This document shows positions 31,942 through 42,908 of a DNA stretch of 64,000 nucleotides, piece by piece. The DNA is taken from positions 29,422 through 93,421 of the forward strand of contig QCUM01000002.1 of the NCBI GenBank assembly GCA_003210735.1, in the 5' to 3' direction. This stretch comes from Synechococcus sp. AG-679-D13. Lineage in GTDB: Bacteria > Cyanobacteriota > Cyanobacteriia > PCC-6307 > Cyanobiaceae. The notes below the pieces were generated by a model. That model ran no database searches. It had not been told where the DNA came from and worked only from the letters and a program-made list of their open reading frames with translations. The first letter of the stretch is position 1. The number at the start of each line of letters is the position of its first letter. The position numbers were made by a program, and so were the translations under genes.

Positions 31942-33480
31942 ATGCAGTTTCCTCCCACCAGCGGCCCGACTCAGATGCAGGTTCAGAAGCTCCCGACCGG
32001 AATCGAGGGCTTCGATGATGTCTGTCAGGGTGGACTCCCCGTTGGTCGCAGCACCCTGGTCAGCGGCACATCCGGCACCGGTAAGACGGTTTTCTCGCTG
32101 CACTTTTTACACAACGGCATCAAGGATTTCGACGAGCCAGGAATCTTCGTCACCTTCGAGGAGTCGCCGCTCGACATCCTGCGTAATGCCGCCAGTTTCG
32201 GCTGGAACCTGCAGGAGATGGTGGAACAGGACAAGCTGTTCATCCTGGATGCTTCCCCTGATCCCGATGGCCAGGATGTCGCGGGAAACTTCGATCTCTC
32301 CGGCCTGATCGAACGGATCAATTACGCCATCCGTAAGTACAAGGCCAAGAGGGTGGCGATCGATTCGATCACCGCCGTGTTCCAGCAGTACGACGCCGTT
32401 TTCGTGGTGCGGCGTGAGATCTTCCGCCTGATCGCCCGGCTCAAGGAGATCGGTGTCACCACGTTGATGACGACCGAGCGCATCGATGAGTACGGGCCGA
32501 TTGCTCGCTACGGCGTTGAGGAATTCGTCTCCGACAACGTCGTGATCCTGCGCAACGTTCTGGAGGGAGAACGGCGTCGGCGCACGGTGGAGATCCTCAA
32601 GCTGCGCGGCACCACTCACATGAAAGGAGAATTCCCTTTCACCATGGGTGCGCATGGCATCAGCATTTTTCCGTTGGGTGCCATGCGGCTCACTCAGCGA
32701 TCGTCGAATGTGCGGGTCAGCTCCGGTGTGCCACGCCTGGACGACATGTGCGGTGGAGGCTTCTTCAAGGATTCGATCATCCTGGCCACCGGTGCCACGG
32801 GAACTGGCAAAACCATGCTGGTGTCCAAGTTCATCGAAGACGCCTGTCGCAACAAGGAGCGAGCCATCCTGTTTGCCTATGAGGAATCCCGTGCCCAGCT
32901 GCTGCGCAATGGCACCAGCTGGGGGATTGATTTTGAGCAGATGGAACAGGATGGAATGCTCAAGATCATCTGTGCCTATCCCGAGTCGACAGGACTTGAG
33001 GATCACCTGCAGATCATCAAGACGGAAATCAGCCAGTTCAAGCCGTCGCGCATGGCGATCGATTCGCTGTCGGCTCTGGCCCGAGGCGTGAGTCACAACG
33101 CCTTCCGCCAGTTTGTGATCGGCGTAACCGGCTACGCCAAGCAGGAGGAAATCGCAGGTTTCTTCACGAACACCTCAGAGGAGTTCATGGGCAGCCATTC
33201 GATCACCGATTCCCACATCTCCACGATCACCGACACGATCCTCCTCCTGCAGTACGTGGAGATTCGCGGTGAGATGGCCCGGGCTCTGAATGTGTTCAAG
33301 ATGCGTGGCTCCTGGCATGACAAGGGCATCCGCGAATTCGTGATCACCGGTAACGGGCCGCAGATCAAGGATTCCTTCTCCAACTTCGAGCGGATTATTT
33401 CGGGTGTTCCGCATCGGGTCACCAACGATGAACGCAGCGAGTTGTCCCGCATTGCGCGAGGGGTGTCTGGCGAAGAATGA
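31942..33480 (+). CDS. kaiC: Circadian clock ATPase/kinase KaiC
   Basis: A 512-aa double-RecA-fold protein, the clock core. CI has Walker A GTSGTGKT (42-49) and catalytic Glu pair in TFEESPLDIL. CII has Walker A GATGTGKT (284-291) and AYEESRAQLL. The autophosphorylation pair is Ser427-Thr428 in SHISTITDT. The C-terminal A-loop and tail that contact KaiA follow RMGS-like end motifs. All key residues are present. The downstream nblS gene converges on it. Confidence 0.98.
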   Translation: MQFPPTSGPTQMQVQKLPTGIEGFDDVCQGGLPVGRSTLVSGTSGTGKTVFSLHFLHNGIKDFDEPGIFVTFEESPLDILRNAASFGWNLQEMVEQDKLFILDASPDPDGQDVAGNFDLSGLIERINYAIRKYKAKRVAIDSITAVFQQYDAVFVVRREIFRLIARLKEIGVTTLMTTERIDEYGPIARYGVEEFVSDNVVILRNVLEGERRRRTVEILKLRGTTHMKGEFPFTMGAHGISIFPLGAMRLTQRSSNVRVSSGVPRLDDMCGGGFFKDSIILATGATGTGKTMLVSKFIEDACRNKERAILFAYEESRAQLLRNGTSWGIDFEQMEQDGMLKIICAYPESTGLEDHLQIIKTEISQFKPSRMAIDSLSALARGVSHNAFRQFVIGVTGYAKQEEIAGFFTNTSEEFMGSHSITDSHISTITDTILLLQYVEIRGEMARALNVFKMRGSWHDKGIREFVITGNGPQIKDSFSNFERIISGVPHRVTNDERSELSRIARGVSGEE

Positions 33481-33493
33481 GTTGGGGATTGCT

Positions 33494-35542
33494 TCAGGCC
33501 AGTTGTTCAGTACGGGACCGTCGCTCCGCCTGCAACTGGAGTTCATCCTGATCCGCTTCTCCTAAGGGAAGGTCGAACCAGAAGGTGGTGCCCACATCCG
33601 GCTCGCTGGCCATCGCCACCTGCGCGCCGTGCTTGTCCAATATTCCGCGAACGATCGATAGCCCAAGGCCGGTACCGATCTCGGTGTGGACGGCATTTTC
33701 GACACGGAAGAAGCGGTCGAAGATGCGTTCCTGGTCCGCTGCACTGATGCCGTAGCCCGTGTCAGCGACCTCGACGCGGAGTCTTGGCAGCGGTGAGGTG
33801 AGCTGGCAGGTGGGACCCTCAGGATCATCATTCGGCTCAGTGACGACCATCTGACAGCTGTCGGGCCATGCATAAGCCCTCAGGGCCAATACGCCTCCCG
33901 GTCGGCTGAACTTCAGAGCATTGCCCACCAGATTGTCGAGCACCTGAAGCAGCAGATCCCAGTTGGCAAGAACCTCCGGTAGATCTTCCGGGGCATCCAG
34001 CTGCAGGCGAACGTTCTTCTCGTCGGCATTGAGCCGGTAAGTGCGCAGGGTCTGCTCCATGGCCGGTCGCATGCTCATCGGCTCGAACTGCACGGCACGT
34101 CCTGATTCCAGCCGGGAGAGATCGAGCACATCGTTCACCAGACGGGTGAGGCGATCGGTCTCGGCATTGGCGACACCAAGAAATTCCTGCTTTTCCTCAT
34201 CGCTCAGTTGATCCCCCATGTCGTGGAGAGTCTCCACATAGCTCTTGATGTTGAACAGCGGTGTGCGCAATTCATGGGAGACATTGCTGATGAAACGGCT
34301 CTGGGCCGCATTCAGCTCCACCTCGCGGGTGAGATCCTGCACGGTCACGGCGATTCCCTTGAGCGTTTCGCCGCTGGCATCGCGCACGGACTGCAGCACG
34401 ATTCGGAGTGTTCGTGCGGGCTCCCCAACGCTGCAGCGCAGATCTTCGCTGTCGGCGCCGCGGCTCAGCAGCAGATCGAGGGGCACATGCAGTTCGATCG
34501 CCAGCAGATCCGGCAGTTCCTCCACCAGCTCCTGTCCTTCGAGATTGCGGCCTTCCCAGCGGAACAGACGACGTGCCGTGGGATTCGCCAGCACGATCCG
34601 GCCCTCTGCATCGAGCAGGATGGCCCCATCGGCCATGGTGGCGATCAGGGATTGCTGCTTCACCTGCGCGGCGGTGAGCTCTTCGATGTTGGCTTCGTCG
34701 TAGGCCTCCAGCTGGGAGGCCATCGCGTTGAAACCTGTGAGCAGTTCCCCCAGTTCTCCGCCGACCGGTAGATCGATGCGGGCGTTGAAATTGCCGAGGG
34801 CAATGGAACGCACCCCGCGAAGCAACTCCTTCACCGGTCGGGTGATGGTGAGGGCGTTGAACACCGCCCCAAGAATCACCAGAACCCAGATGGAGATGAA
34901 CACGGCGACAGTGACCTCACGGGTGAGGGCTGCACTGGCCAGTGCGGTTTCATTGGGATTCACCCCAAGCCCGAGCACGCCGTAATACCGACCGTTGCGA
35001 ATCAGGGGCACGAACACATCGGTGACGCGTCCCTGGGGGGTGAGGTGTTGACGCACCAATGGGTTCTGGGGCCGCCGCCGCAATTCCTCAGGCAGTTCAA
35101 GCCGCCGATTGAGGCGAAGGTCTCCTTCGGCGGTCGACGAGGACGCACTGATGGGAATGCCGAGGTAGATGATTCCATCAGGATCGGCGAAGAAGATGTA
35201 GCGAACGCTGCGGCTGGAGCGCCAGAATTTTTCTGCAACGTCTGCGAGTTCGCGGTCCTGCCCCTGGGCCACCAGTTCGGTGACATTCCCCGCAAGGAGC
35301 AGTCCCAGATCCCTGGCGTAGCGGGTGTCGTTCATGACGGCATCGCGCTGGATGCCGCTGAGGGCCAAAAAGGTGATGCCGGTCATCACCAGGCTCACCA
35401 CCAGGGTGGCGATGGCCAGAAGCTTGGTCTGCAGGCTGAATTCTGCCCACCAGGCGGCTATCCGCTGCCAGAGACTCTCGGAATCCGGATCCGGCCCGCC
35501 GGGTTTCGGCAGGGCCCAGTCAGCGGTCGCGGGAGTTGTCAT
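33494..35542 (-). CDS. nblS: Sensor histidine kinase NblS (Hik33 family)
   Basis: A 682-aa membrane kinase. There are two membrane segments (about 38-60 and 210-230) around a periplasmic sensor region, then a HAMP domain (TITRPVKELLRGVRSIALGN), a PAS domain (ATMADGAILLDAEGRIVLANP), a HisKA box with His423 in FISNVSHELRTPLFNIKSY, and an ATPase with DNLVGNALKFSRPGG and GTGLGLSIVRGILDKHG. NblS/Hik33 controls high-light, redox and nutrient-stress genes, including hli genes. Its start overlaps the purD stop by four bases. Confidence 0.93.
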   Translation of the reverse strand: MTTPATADWALPKPGGPDPDSESLWQRIAAWWAEFSLQTKLLAIATLVVSLVMTGITFLALSGIQRDAVMNDTRYARDLGLLLAGNVTELVAQGQDRELADVAEKFWRSSRSVRYIFFADPDGIIYLGIPISASSSTAEGDLRLNRRLELPEELRRRPQNPLVRQHLTPQGRVTDVFVPLIRNGRYYGVLGLGVNPNETALASAALTREVTVAVFISIWVLVILGAVFNALTITRPVKELLRGVRSIALGNFNARIDLPVGGELGELLTGFNAMASQLEAYDEANIEELTAAQVKQQSLIATMADGAILLDAEGRIVLANPTARRLFRWEGRNLEGQELVEELPDLLAIELHVPLDLLLSRGADSEDLRCSVGEPARTLRIVLQSVRDASGETLKGIAVTVQDLTREVELNAAQSRFISNVSHELRTPLFNIKSYVETLHDMGDQLSDEEKQEFLGVANAETDRLTRLVNDVLDLSRLESGRAVQFEPMSMRPAMEQTLRTYRLNADEKNVRLQLDAPEDLPEVLANWDLLLQVLDNLVGNALKFSRPGGVLALRAYAWPDSCQMVVTEPNDDPEGPTCQLTSPLPRLRVEVADTGYGISAADQERIFDRFFRVENAVHTEIGTGLGLSIVRGILDKHGAQVAMASEPDVGTTFWFDLPLGEADQDELQLQAERRSRTEQLA

Positions 35543-36846
35543 CCGCCGGAGCGCACCTGATGTCCGATGTCGCGACGGTAGGTGATTCCTGCGAATTGCA
35601 CTTGATCAAGGCTTCGGTAGGCGCTGGCAAACGCTTCATCAAAGCTGGCTCCCTGCGCCACCACCGCCAGCACGCGCCCTCCGGCCGTCACCAGCTCGCC
35701 ATCGTCGTTGCGGCGGGTGCCGGCATGAAACAGCTGCCGCTCAGCATCGCTGTCGAACCCGAGCTGAATGGCGTCCCCCTTGCGCGGTGACTCCGGGTAA
35801 CCCGCTGCAGCCGCCACGACGCATGCGCTGCAGCGCTCGGCGATCTGCAGCGCTGGAGCCAGATCCAGTCGTCCCAAAGCGCAGGCCTGCAGCACCCGGC
35901 CCAGTTCGGCTCCCAGCAGTGGCATCAGGGTCTGGCACTCCGGATCGCCGAAGCGGCAGTTGAACTCGATCACCTGCGGTCCATCCGCCGTGAGCATCAG
36001 CCCGGCATAGATCACGCCGCGGTAGTCGATGCCCCGTTGCCGCAGGGCTTGCACCGTGGGTTCGAGCACCGTCTGGCGAACCAGCTCCAGGCCATCGGCA
36101 TCCAGCAAAGGTGCGGGGGCATAGGCCCCCATGCCACCGGTGTTTGGACCCCGGTCTCCTTCTTCCAATCGTTTGTGGTCCTGGGCTGGAGGTAAAAGCA
36201 CAATTCTCTCGCCATCGCAGAGCGCAAACACCGACACTTCCGGCCCTTGCAGCCGCTCCTCCAGGACCAGCTGCGCTCCGGCACTGCCGAAGCGACCAGC
36301 GAAGGCATCACGGATCGCGGCCTCCGCCTCCCCCACGTTGTCTGCCACGGTCACGCCCTTCCCGGCGGCCAGTCCATCGGCTTTCACCACCAGCGGCCGG
36401 TTCACCTGCTTCAGAACCGCCAGGGCCTCGACTTCCGTTGTTACAGCCCAATGCCCGGCGGTGGGGATGCCCGCGTCCTGCATCAATTGCTTGGCCCAGG
36501 CCTTGCTCGCCTCCAGCTGTGCGCCATCGGCGCCGGGGCCGAACACGGCGATGTCGGCGTCCCGCAGGGCGTCAGCCACACCGGCAGCAAGGGGAGCTTC
36601 CGGTCCCACCACCACGAGATCCACATCGTTGCCAAGGCAGTGCTCGATCAGGCCGCGGCTGTCGGTTTCCGCCAGGTCCAGCCCGTGCTGTCCGCTGCCG
36701 GCATTCCCGGGGGTGATCCAGACCGTTTCGAGCTCCTCGCCGCGTTGTAGGGCCCAGCTGAGTGCGTCCTCCCTGCCGCCGCTTCCAACGATGAGAACCC
36801 GCCGAAGATCGGGCAGCGAGTTGGGACGGGTGGACGAGATGGCCAT
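35539..36846 (-). CDS. purD: Phosphoribosylamine-glycine ligase
   Basis: A 435-aa ATP-grasp enzyme, second step of purine synthesis. From ATG 36846: RRVLIVGSGGREDALSWAL, VVVGPEAPLAAGVADALRDA, PLVVKADGLAAGKGVTVAD, DRGPNTGGMGAYAPAPLL and VIEFNCRFGDPECQTLMPLL are the family blocks. The frame is open upstream to 37206, but that region is antisense to the next gene. It overlaps the nblS start by four bases (ATGA). Confidence 0.95.
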   Translation of the reverse strand: MAISSTRPNSLPDLRRVLIVGSGGREDALSWALQRGEELETVWITPGNAGSGQHGLDLAETDSRGLIEHCLGNDVDLVVVGPEAPLAAGVADALRDADIAVFGPGADGAQLEASKAWAKQLMQDAGIPTAGHWAVTTEVEALAVLKQVNRPLVVKADGLAAGKGVTVADNVGEAEAAIRDAFAGRFGSAGAQLVLEERLQGPEVSVFALCDGERIVLLPPAQDHKRLEEGDRGPNTGGMGAYAPAPLLDADGLELVRQTVLEPTVQALRQRGIDYRGVIYAGLMLTADGPQVIEFNCRFGDPECQTLMPLLGAELGRVLQACALGRLDLAPALQIAERCSACVVAAAAGYPESPRKGDAIQLGFDSDAERQLFHAGTRRNDDGELVTAGGRVLAVVAQGASFDEAFASAYRSLDQVQFAGITYRRDIGHQVRSGG

Positions 36847-36904
36847 GGGAGCGGGCAGACCAGGACGGGCCTCGTAAGTTTTCCTTTGTAGAACGCAGCC
36901 CTCC

Positions 36905-37789
36905 ATGGGACTCACTTCCATCCCATTGGCGCTGTCGCTGTTGGCGGCTGCAGTCCCTGTGCCCGAGGCGGCACCGATGCCGCCCGACGCTTTCGCCGCC
37001 TGGTTGCAGCAGGCCAATCGGGAGGAGCTGGAGCTGGGCTGCGTGGATCCTGCCATCGGCATGGCTGATTCCCGGCGGCAGCAGATCCGTAGCCGGCTTC
37101 TGGAGATTGATCCGGCCCCACAACCGTTTGATGTGGTTTTGGCCAATGCAACGGCCTTGCTGCGCTGTGGATCGCCGGACAGCGCCGCTGTGGTGCTGCA
37201 ACGCACCAGCCCCGGATCACCGCAGGCAAGGCGGCAATGGCTTCTTCTGCGCTGGCGCGCCGCCGCCGCCGGGCTCGACCATCGCCAGGCGGCCCTTGCG
37301 TTGCGTCGTCTCGTGAGGGGCGATTTGCAGGCGCTCAGTGAGCTGGAGCTGGAGCCTGGCCTGACGGGGCTGGACCAGTTGGCTGAACATGAGGCAGCGC
37401 TCGGTCGGAGTCTGATCGCGGCTGAGCTGCAGCTGATGGTGCCTGCACCATCGCCGCGTCAGCTGAGCCGGGCGGCCGAATGGCTGGCGCCCGAGGATCC
37501 CGAGCGGGCTGATGAGCTGTTGGAAGCGGCCTTGGATCAGGCCGCTGCTGATCAGGCCTGGGGGCTTGCCGTTGAACTGCTGCACCAGCAACTGCGTCTT
37601 CAGCGCGCTGCAGGACGCGATGGGGATGGCCCCCGTCAGCGGCTGGAAAGCCTGACGGCCCAGCTTGAGGATCACTACAGCCAATGGCAGCTGGGGGGTG
37701 GTGCCGGTGAGGAACCACTGCTGCGGTCGCCACGACTGCCGGGCGGCCATGCTGCGGTAAGAGATTCCTCTGATGTATCGCTGCCATGA
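36905..37789 (+). CDS. Secreted hypothetical protein upstream of purC
   Basis: A 294-aa protein with a signal peptide ([20 protein letters not shown]). The remainder is Ala/Leu/Gln/Arg-rich and helical, with recurring L-x-x-A patterns ([38 protein letters not shown]) like TPR-type repeats. It is divergent from purD and overlaps the purC start by four bases, so it is translated together with purC, though no functional link is evident. Confidence 0.65.
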   Translation: MGLTSIPLALSLLAAAVPVPEAAPMPPDAFAAWLQQANREELELGCVDPAIGMADSRRQQIRSRLLEIDPAPQPFDVVLANATALLRCGSPDSAAVVLQRTSPGSPQARRQWLLLRWRAAAAGLDHRQAALALRRLVRGDLQALSELELEPGLTGLDQLAEHEAALGRSLIAAELQLMVPAPSPRQLSRAAEWLAPEDPERADELLEAALDQAAADQAWGLAVELLHQQLRLQRAAGRDGDGPRQRLESLTAQLEDHYSQWQLGGGAGEEPLLRSPRLPGGHAAVRDSSDVSLP

Positions 37790-38553
37790 GCCCTGCTGGC
37801 GCAAGCCCTGTTCACGGAGATCTGCTCTATGAAGGCAAGGCCAAGCGAGTGTTTGCCTCCGATCGCGTTGATCGGGTGGTGGTCGAGTTCAAGAACGACG
37901 CCACGGCGTTCAACGCTCAGAAAAAGGCTCAGCTGGACGACAAAGGGCGGTTGAACTGTCAGATCTCGGCGCGTCTGTTTGAGCTGTTGGAAGCGAAGGG
38001 CATCCCATCCCACTACGTGGGTCTGGTTTCCGACACATGGATGGTGGTCCAGCGGGTCGAAATCATTCCTCTGGAAGTTGTTCTGCGCAACGTTGCCACC
38101 GGTTCCCTCTGTCGTCAGACCCCGATTGAGGAGGGCACGGCGATTGAGCCTGCTCTGCTCGATCTCTATTACAAGGATGATTCCCTTGGTGATCCTTTGC
38201 TGACGGAGGCAAGGGTGAAACTGCTGGGTCTGGTGGATGACGCGCAGATGACCGCGATCGAAGGCCTGGCGCGGCGGATCAATGCAGTGCTGGTTCCTTT
38301 TTTTGCTGATCTCGACCTTCAACTGGTGGATTTCAAGCTGGAACTTGGGCTCAACGCTGATGGTCAGCTGCTGCTGGCCGATGAGATCAGCCCTGATACT
38401 TGCCGCTTCTGGGATCGCCGCAGCAATGATGCCCAGGACCGAATTCTGGACAAGGATCGCTTCCGTAAGGATTTGGGAGGTGTGATGAAGGCTTACGGGG
38501 AGGTCCTCAAACGGGTCCAATCCGCCTGCCCTGAACCCCGCAACTGCCTGTAA
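37786..38553 (+). CDS. purC: SAICAR synthetase
   Basis: A 255-aa purine-synthesis enzyme joining CAIR and aspartate. [15 protein letters not shown] is the conserved N-terminal motif; [40 protein letters not shown] and [14 protein letters not shown] follow. Normal length. Together with purD nearby, two purine genes lie within 3 kb on opposite strands. Confidence 0.96.
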   Translation: MSPAGASPVHGDLLYEGKAKRVFASDRVDRVVVEFKNDATAFNAQKKAQLDDKGRLNCQISARLFELLEAKGIPSHYVGLVSDTWMVVQRVEIIPLEVVLRNVATGSLCRQTPIEEGTAIEPALLDLYYKDDSLGDPLLTEARVKLLGLVDDAQMTAIEGLARRINAVLVPFFADLDLQLVDFKLELGLNADGQLLLADEISPDTCRFWDRRSNDAQDRILDKDRFRKDLGGVMKAYGEVLKRVQSACPEPRNCL

Positions 38554-38594
38554 GGTCAGCGGACTTTCTACGGCCCCGGCCCGGCCTTGCTTCG

Positions 38595-40796
38595 ATGACC
38601 CGTCGCCAGACTCGCCGCTCCACGGTTGTCGTTGGTCAAGGAGTTCTGGGGTTGGCCCTGGGCTTGCCAATCTCTGTGATGGCGCTTGCCCCTGCGCCCT
38701 CAATGGCTCAGGAGGCTGAAGTCATTGAGATTCAGGAGGCTGAAGCACCAGAGCTCCAGGATGAGACGGCCACTGAAATCGAGGTGGAGTCGCCTCGAGT
38801 TCTGATTTCCGAGGTCCTGATCGAGGGGCTCGATGGACACCCCGAGCTGGACAAGCTCCAGGTTGAGGCCTACGACGCGATGCAGGTTCGCCCCGGCAGC
38901 AGGGTGACCCGGGAAGAACTTCAAAGGGATCTGAACGCGATTCAGGCCACCGGTTGGTTCTCCGATGTGCGGATCACGCCGATCAACGGCCCGCTTGGCG
39001 TTCAGCTGATTGTTCAGTTGGAACCCTTCCCTGCATTGACGGCAGTGAACCTGGATCCCTCTTCAGACTTGCTGCCTCAGGCGGTGATCGAAGACTCGTT
39101 CAGCTCGGATTACGGCCGCACCCTCAATCTCAATGACCTGCAGCTGCGGATGAAGGCGTTGCAGGGGTTCCTTGCAGGTGAGGGCTATTCCCTGGCTCGC
39201 ATCTCCGGTCCTGAGCGGGTCAGTCCCGATGGTGTTGTCACCCTGAAGCTGACCCAGGGCCGTGTTGCGGGTGTGGAGGTGCAATTCCTCAACAAGGAAG
39301 GTGAGAACGAGAACGAGAACGGTGAGCCCATCGTTGGCAAAACAAAGGAATGGGTGGTGACCCGCGAGATCTCGATTCAGCCCGGTGATCCCTTCAACCG
39401 CAACAAACTGGAGCGCGATATCAAGCGTCTCTACGGCACCCAGCTGTTCAGCGACGTCAAGGTGACCCTGAAACCCGTCCCTGAGCAGGCCGGTGACGTG
39501 ACCATCGTGCTCGGCATTGTTGAGCAGTCCACGGGACAGCTCTCCGGCGGTCTTGGCTACAGCCAGAGCCAAGGCGTGTTCGGCCAGGGTCAGGTGCAGG
39601 ACACCAACATGTTCGGTCGTGCCTGGAATGTGGGGCTGAATGTGACCTATGGCCAGTACGGAGCCCTGGCGAATGTCAACTTCAGTGATCCCTGGATCAA
39701 GGGCGACCAGCACCGCACGTCCTTCCGCGGTTCGTTGTTCATCAGCCAGCAGGTGCCTCAGGCCTTCCAAAGTGAAGACAACGGCAACATTCGCACCATT
39801 GACGACTATGAGGACAATGGCAATAAATATGCCTACGACATCAACTCGGATAAAAATCCAGCTGACGATGATTTCAACAGTGTCAAAAAAGCGCTGAAAG
39901 AGTTTCCAAACCGCAGTTGGTTTGATTACGAGCGAGACACCGTTGTTCTGCGCAAAACCGGAGGCAGTTTCTCTTTCTCCAGGCCTCTCAACGGTGGTGA
40001 TCCCTTCAAAGACTCACCCTGGCGCGTGCTGGCGGGACTATCGATCACTGATGTCCGTCCGATCAATTTCAGAGGAAAGACACGTACCGAAGCCGTATCG
40101 AGTCGAAATTACAAGAAGGGAAGGGTTAAAAACAAAGACATTATTTGCGTGTCTTTTAACTGCGCTGACAACAACCTGCTGACCGGGCTACGTCTCGCCA
40201 CCACTTACAACAATCTCAACGACAACCGCCAGCCGACGAGCGGTAATTTCTTCACCGTCAGCACCGAGCAGTTCCTCGGTGTGGATGACGATTCGCCCAC
40301 CTTCAATCGTCTTCGGGGCAGTTACACCCAGTTCTTCCCAGTCAACTGGTTGAAATTGCACAAGGGATGTCGGCCTGAGGAAGGTGAGAAGGCCGATTGC
40401 CCGCAGGCCATCGGAGTGCAGGTCAAAGGTGGAATGATCGTGGGAGATCTGCCTCCCTATGAAGCCTTCTGTGTTGGCGGATCCAACTCGATTCGCGGTT
40501 GGTACAACTGCGACCTAGCCGTGGCCCGCAACTTCGGTGAGGTCACCATCGAGTACCGCTTCCCGATCATCAGCGTCTTTTCCGGCGAGTTGTTCGTGGA
40601 TGCAGGTACCGACTTCGACACTCAGAAGAACGTGCCTGGCAAGCCCGGCCTGAAGTTGAACAAAGACGGTTCAGGTGTCTCGGTGGGAACCGGTGTGATT
40701 GTTGACACCCCTGTTGGTCCTCTTCGCCTTGAGATCGCTACCCAGGACTTCACGAGCGACTATCGCTTCAACCTTGGTGTGGGCTACAAGTTCTAG
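38595..40796 (+). CDS. bamA: Omp85/BamA outer-membrane assembly factor
   Basis: A 733-aa outer-membrane protein that inserts beta-barrel proteins. After a signal region (residues 1-36) and an acidic Glu-rich linker come three POTRA-like domains (VLISEVLIEGLDGHPELD; NATGWFSDVRITP-type turns; EISIQPGDPFNRNKLERDI). The barrel contains GGLGYSQSQGVFGQGQVQD, the GGSNSIRGWYNCDL lid motif (R-G-W/Y), and ends DYRFNLGVGYKF with terminal Phe. Its stop overlaps the lpxC start, heading an envelope-biogenesis operon. Confidence 0.93.
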   Translation: MTRRQTRRSTVVVGQGVLGLALGLPISVMALAPAPSMAQEAEVIEIQEAEAPELQDETATEIEVESPRVLISEVLIEGLDGHPELDKLQVEAYDAMQVRPGSRVTREELQRDLNAIQATGWFSDVRITPINGPLGVQLIVQLEPFPALTAVNLDPSSDLLPQAVIEDSFSSDYGRTLNLNDLQLRMKALQGFLAGEGYSLARISGPERVSPDGVVTLKLTQGRVAGVEVQFLNKEGENENENGEPIVGKTKEWVVTREISIQPGDPFNRNKLERDIKRLYGTQLFSDVKVTLKPVPEQAGDVTIVLGIVEQSTGQLSGGLGYSQSQGVFGQGQVQDTNMFGRAWNVGLNVTYGQYGALANVNFSDPWIKGDQHRTSFRGSLFISQQVPQAFQSEDNGNIRTIDDYEDNGNKYAYDINSDKNPADDDFNSVKKALKEFPNRSWFDYERDTVVLRKTGGSFSFSRPLNGGDPFKDSPWRVLAGLSITDVRPINFRGKTRTEAVSSRNYKKGRVKNKDIICVSFNCADNNLLTGLRLATTYNNLNDNRQPTSGNFFTVSTEQFLGVDDDSPTFNRLRGSYTQFFPVNWLKLHKGCRPEEGEKADCPQAIGVQVKGGMIVGDLPPYEAFCVGGSNSIRGWYNCDLAVARNFGEVTIEYRFPIISVFSGELFVDAGTDFDTQKNVPGKPGLKLNKDGSGVSVGTGVIVDTPVGPLRLEIATQDFTSDYRFNLGVGYKF

Positions 40797-41623
40797 TGAC
40801 CTGCTGGCCTGAGGATTACTCCGGGGCCTGGACCCTGGTCGATGAGGTAGAGCGCCGTGGCATCGGCCTTCACAGCGGTGATCAGGCGGTGGTGCGTCTC
40901 ACCCCCAGTGACAAGCCTGGCTATCACATCCGCTTCACCGATGATCCGGATCCGATCCGTCTGTCCCCAGATCAGGTGAGGGACAGCCAGCTGTGCACCA
41001 CACTCGATCTTGGCTCCCGGCGGGTTTCAACCGTTGAGCACCTGCTCGCGGCACTGGCTGGTTGTGGTGTCACCCACGCCGACATCGTTCTGGGCGGTTC
41101 TGAGGTGCCGCTCTTGGATGGTTCAGCTCAGGGATGGGTCGATGCCATTGCTGAGGTCGGACTACAACCCGCTTCAACGCCGCGTCCGTGTGCCCCTTCC
41201 TTGGACGAACCGTTGCTGCGTCATCGCGGCAGCAGCGTGATCACCGTCACTCCGGCCGATACGTTTCGCGTGGTGGGCATCATCGATTTTCCGCAGCCGG
41301 CCATTGGTCGGCAGATGCTGGCGCTGGATCTGTCCCCTCAGGTGTTCGTCGAGGAGATCGCTCCGGCGCGCACCTTTGGATTCCGTGAGCAGGTTGAGCA
41401 GCTGCGGGCGGCTGGCCTGATTCAGGGCGGTGCCTTGGATAACGCCCTGGTCTGTGATGGCGATCACTGGGTCAACCCCCCTCTGCGGTTCCCCGATGAG
41501 CCGGTGCGCCATAAGCTGCTTGACCTCATTGGTGATCTGGCCCTTGTGGGTTTCCCCAAGGCTCAGGTCCTCGTGTACAGGGGCTCCCATGGGCTCCACA
41601 CCGATCTCGCCGCTGCCTTGTGA
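40796..41623 (+). CDS. lpxC: UDP-3-O-acyl-N-acetylglucosamine deacetylase
   Basis: A 275-aa zinc enzyme, the committed step of lipid A synthesis. [30 protein letters not shown] (zinc His and catalytic base region), [22 protein letters not shown] (zinc His and Asp) and [10 protein letters not shown] mark the family. The start is GTG 40796, sharing a base with the bamA stop. Presence of the lpx set shows the organism makes a lipid-A-like lipid. Confidence 0.95.
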   Translation: MTCWPEDYSGAWTLVDEVERRGIGLHSGDQAVVRLTPSDKPGYHIRFTDDPDPIRLSPDQVRDSQLCTTLDLGSRRVSTVEHLLAALAGCGVTHADIVLGGSEVPLLDGSAQGWVDAIAEVGLQPASTPRPCAPSLDEPLLRHRGSSVITVTPADTFRVVGIIDFPQPAIGRQMLALDLSPQVFVEEIAPARTFGFREQVEQLRAAGLIQGGALDNALVCDGDHWVNPPLRFPDEPVRHKLLDLIGDLALVGFPKAQVLVYRGSHGLHTDLAAAL

Positions 41624-42075
41624 CTGAATCCTCTGCGCCGGATGTTGTGTTGACCAGCGAACAGATTGCTGGTCTGTTGCCGCACCGCTATCCCTTTGCG
41701 CTGGTGGATCGTGTGATTGCCCATGACCCTGGTGTCTCGGCGACGGCGATCAAGAACGTCACGATGAACGAGCCGCAGTTCCAGGGGCATTTCCCTGAGC
41801 GTCCCTTGATGCCAGGGGTGCTGATCGTTGAGGCCATGGCTCAGGTGGGTGGCCTGATCGTGACCCAGATGCCCGATCTGCCCAAAGGGCTGTTTGTGTT
41901 TGCCGGAATTGACGGGGTAAGGTTTCGCCGCCCGGTGGTGCCTGGTGATCAGCTCGTGATTCGCTGTGAGCTGCTCAGTCTCAAACGCAAACGCTTTGGC
42001 AAGGTGAAGGCCGAGGCCACTGTGGACGGAGATCTGGTCTGCTCCGGTCAGCTGATGTTCTCCCTGGTGGATTGA
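41620..42075 (+). CDS. fabZ: 3-hydroxyacyl-ACP dehydratase
   Basis: A 151-aa hot-dog-fold enzyme of fatty-acid elongation. [20 protein letters not shown] has the catalytic His, and [20 protein letters not shown] the catalytic Glu helix. It competes with LpxA for hydroxyacyl-ACP, hence the classic lpxC-fabZ-lpxA order. The start is GTG 41620, overlapping the lpxC stop by four bases. Confidence 0.96.
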   Translation: MTESSAPDVVLTSEQIAGLLPHRYPFALVDRVIAHDPGVSATAIKNVTMNEPQFQGHFPERPLMPGVLIVEAMAQVGGLIVTQMPDLPKGLFVFAGIDGVRFRRPVVPGDQLVIRCELLSLKRKRFGKVKAEATVDGDLVCSGQLMFSLVD

Positions 42076-42080
42076 TCCGG

Positions 42081-42908
42081 ATGACGGCCGATCTCTCTGC
42101 GGTGAAGATTCATCCCCAGGCGGTGGTGGATGCCAAAGCCGAGCTGGCAGCCGGGGTTGTGGTCGGCCCGGGTGCTGTGGTCGGCCCCGATGTTGTGATT
42201 GGCGCCAACACCTGGATTGGTCCGAATTCCGTGCTGGACGGCCGGCTGCGTCTGGGACGTGACAACCGCGTGTTCCCAGGGGCTTGTCTCGGCCTGGAAC
42301 CTCAGGATCTCAAGTACAAGGGTGCTCCCACGGAAGTGGTGATCGGTGATGGCAACACCATTCGGGAATGCGTCACCATCAACCGCGCCACCGATGAGGG
42401 AGAGCGCACGGTTGTGGGTGATCGCAACCTGTTGATGGCGTACTGCCATCTGGGCCACAACTGTGAACTGGGCAACCAAATCGTGATGTCGAATGCGATT
42501 CAGGTGGCCGGCCACGTGATCATCGAAGACAGGGCCGTGATCGGAGGCTGCCTCGGCATTCACCAGTTCGTCCATGTCGGCACCATGGCCATGGTGGGTG
42601 GGATGACCCGTGTTGAGAGGGATGTTCCGCCCTACTGCCTGGTGGAAGGTCATCCCGGTCGGGTCCGGGGGTTGAATCGGGTCGGTCTCCGTCGCAGTGG
42701 CATGGGAGATCGCGATGGAGGCAGGGAGTTCAAGCAGCTGCAGGAGGTCTGGAACCTGGTGTATCGCTCTGATCTGGTGATCGCAGACGCTCTGGAGCAG
42801 GCCAAGGACCAGGAGCTGTTGCCGGCGGCCTCCCATTTCTGCAGTTTTCTGGGCGCCTCCATTGCCAAGGGGCGACGAGGTCCGATGCCTGCCGTGAGCA
42901 ATCGCTGA
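42081..42908 (+). CDS. lpxA: UDP-N-acetylglucosamine acyltransferase
   Basis: A 275-aa left-handed beta-helix enzyme that adds the first acyl chain in lipid A synthesis. Hexapeptide repeats run from residue 10 ([20 protein letters not shown]). The catalytic His lies in [21 protein letters not shown] used ATG 42081; a TTG at 42072 overlaps the fabZ stop. Its stop overlaps the lpxB start (TGATG). Confidence 0.95.
   Translation: MTADLSAVKIHPQAVVDAKAELAAGVVVGPGAVVGPDVVIGANTWIGPNSVLDGRLRLGRDNRVFPGACLGLEPQDLKYKGAPTEVVIGDGNTIRECVTINRATDEGERTVVGDRNLLMAYCHLGHNCELGNQIVMSNAIQVAGHVIIEDRAVIGGCLGIHQFVHVGTMAMVGGMTRVERDVPPYCLVEGHPGRVRGLNRVGLRRSGMGDRDGGREFKQLQEVWNLVYRSDLVIADALEQAKDQELLPAASHFCSFLGASIAKGRRGPMPAVSNR

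Noticed and set aside
32107..33096. 329-aa open frame opposite kaiC
   Set aside because: Antisense shadow; kaiC is intact and the reverse product has no recognisable pattern.
36847..37206. 120-residue N-terminal extension of purD
   Set aside because: PurD starts at the conserved RRVLIVGSGGRE block; the extension is antisense to the gene at 36905.
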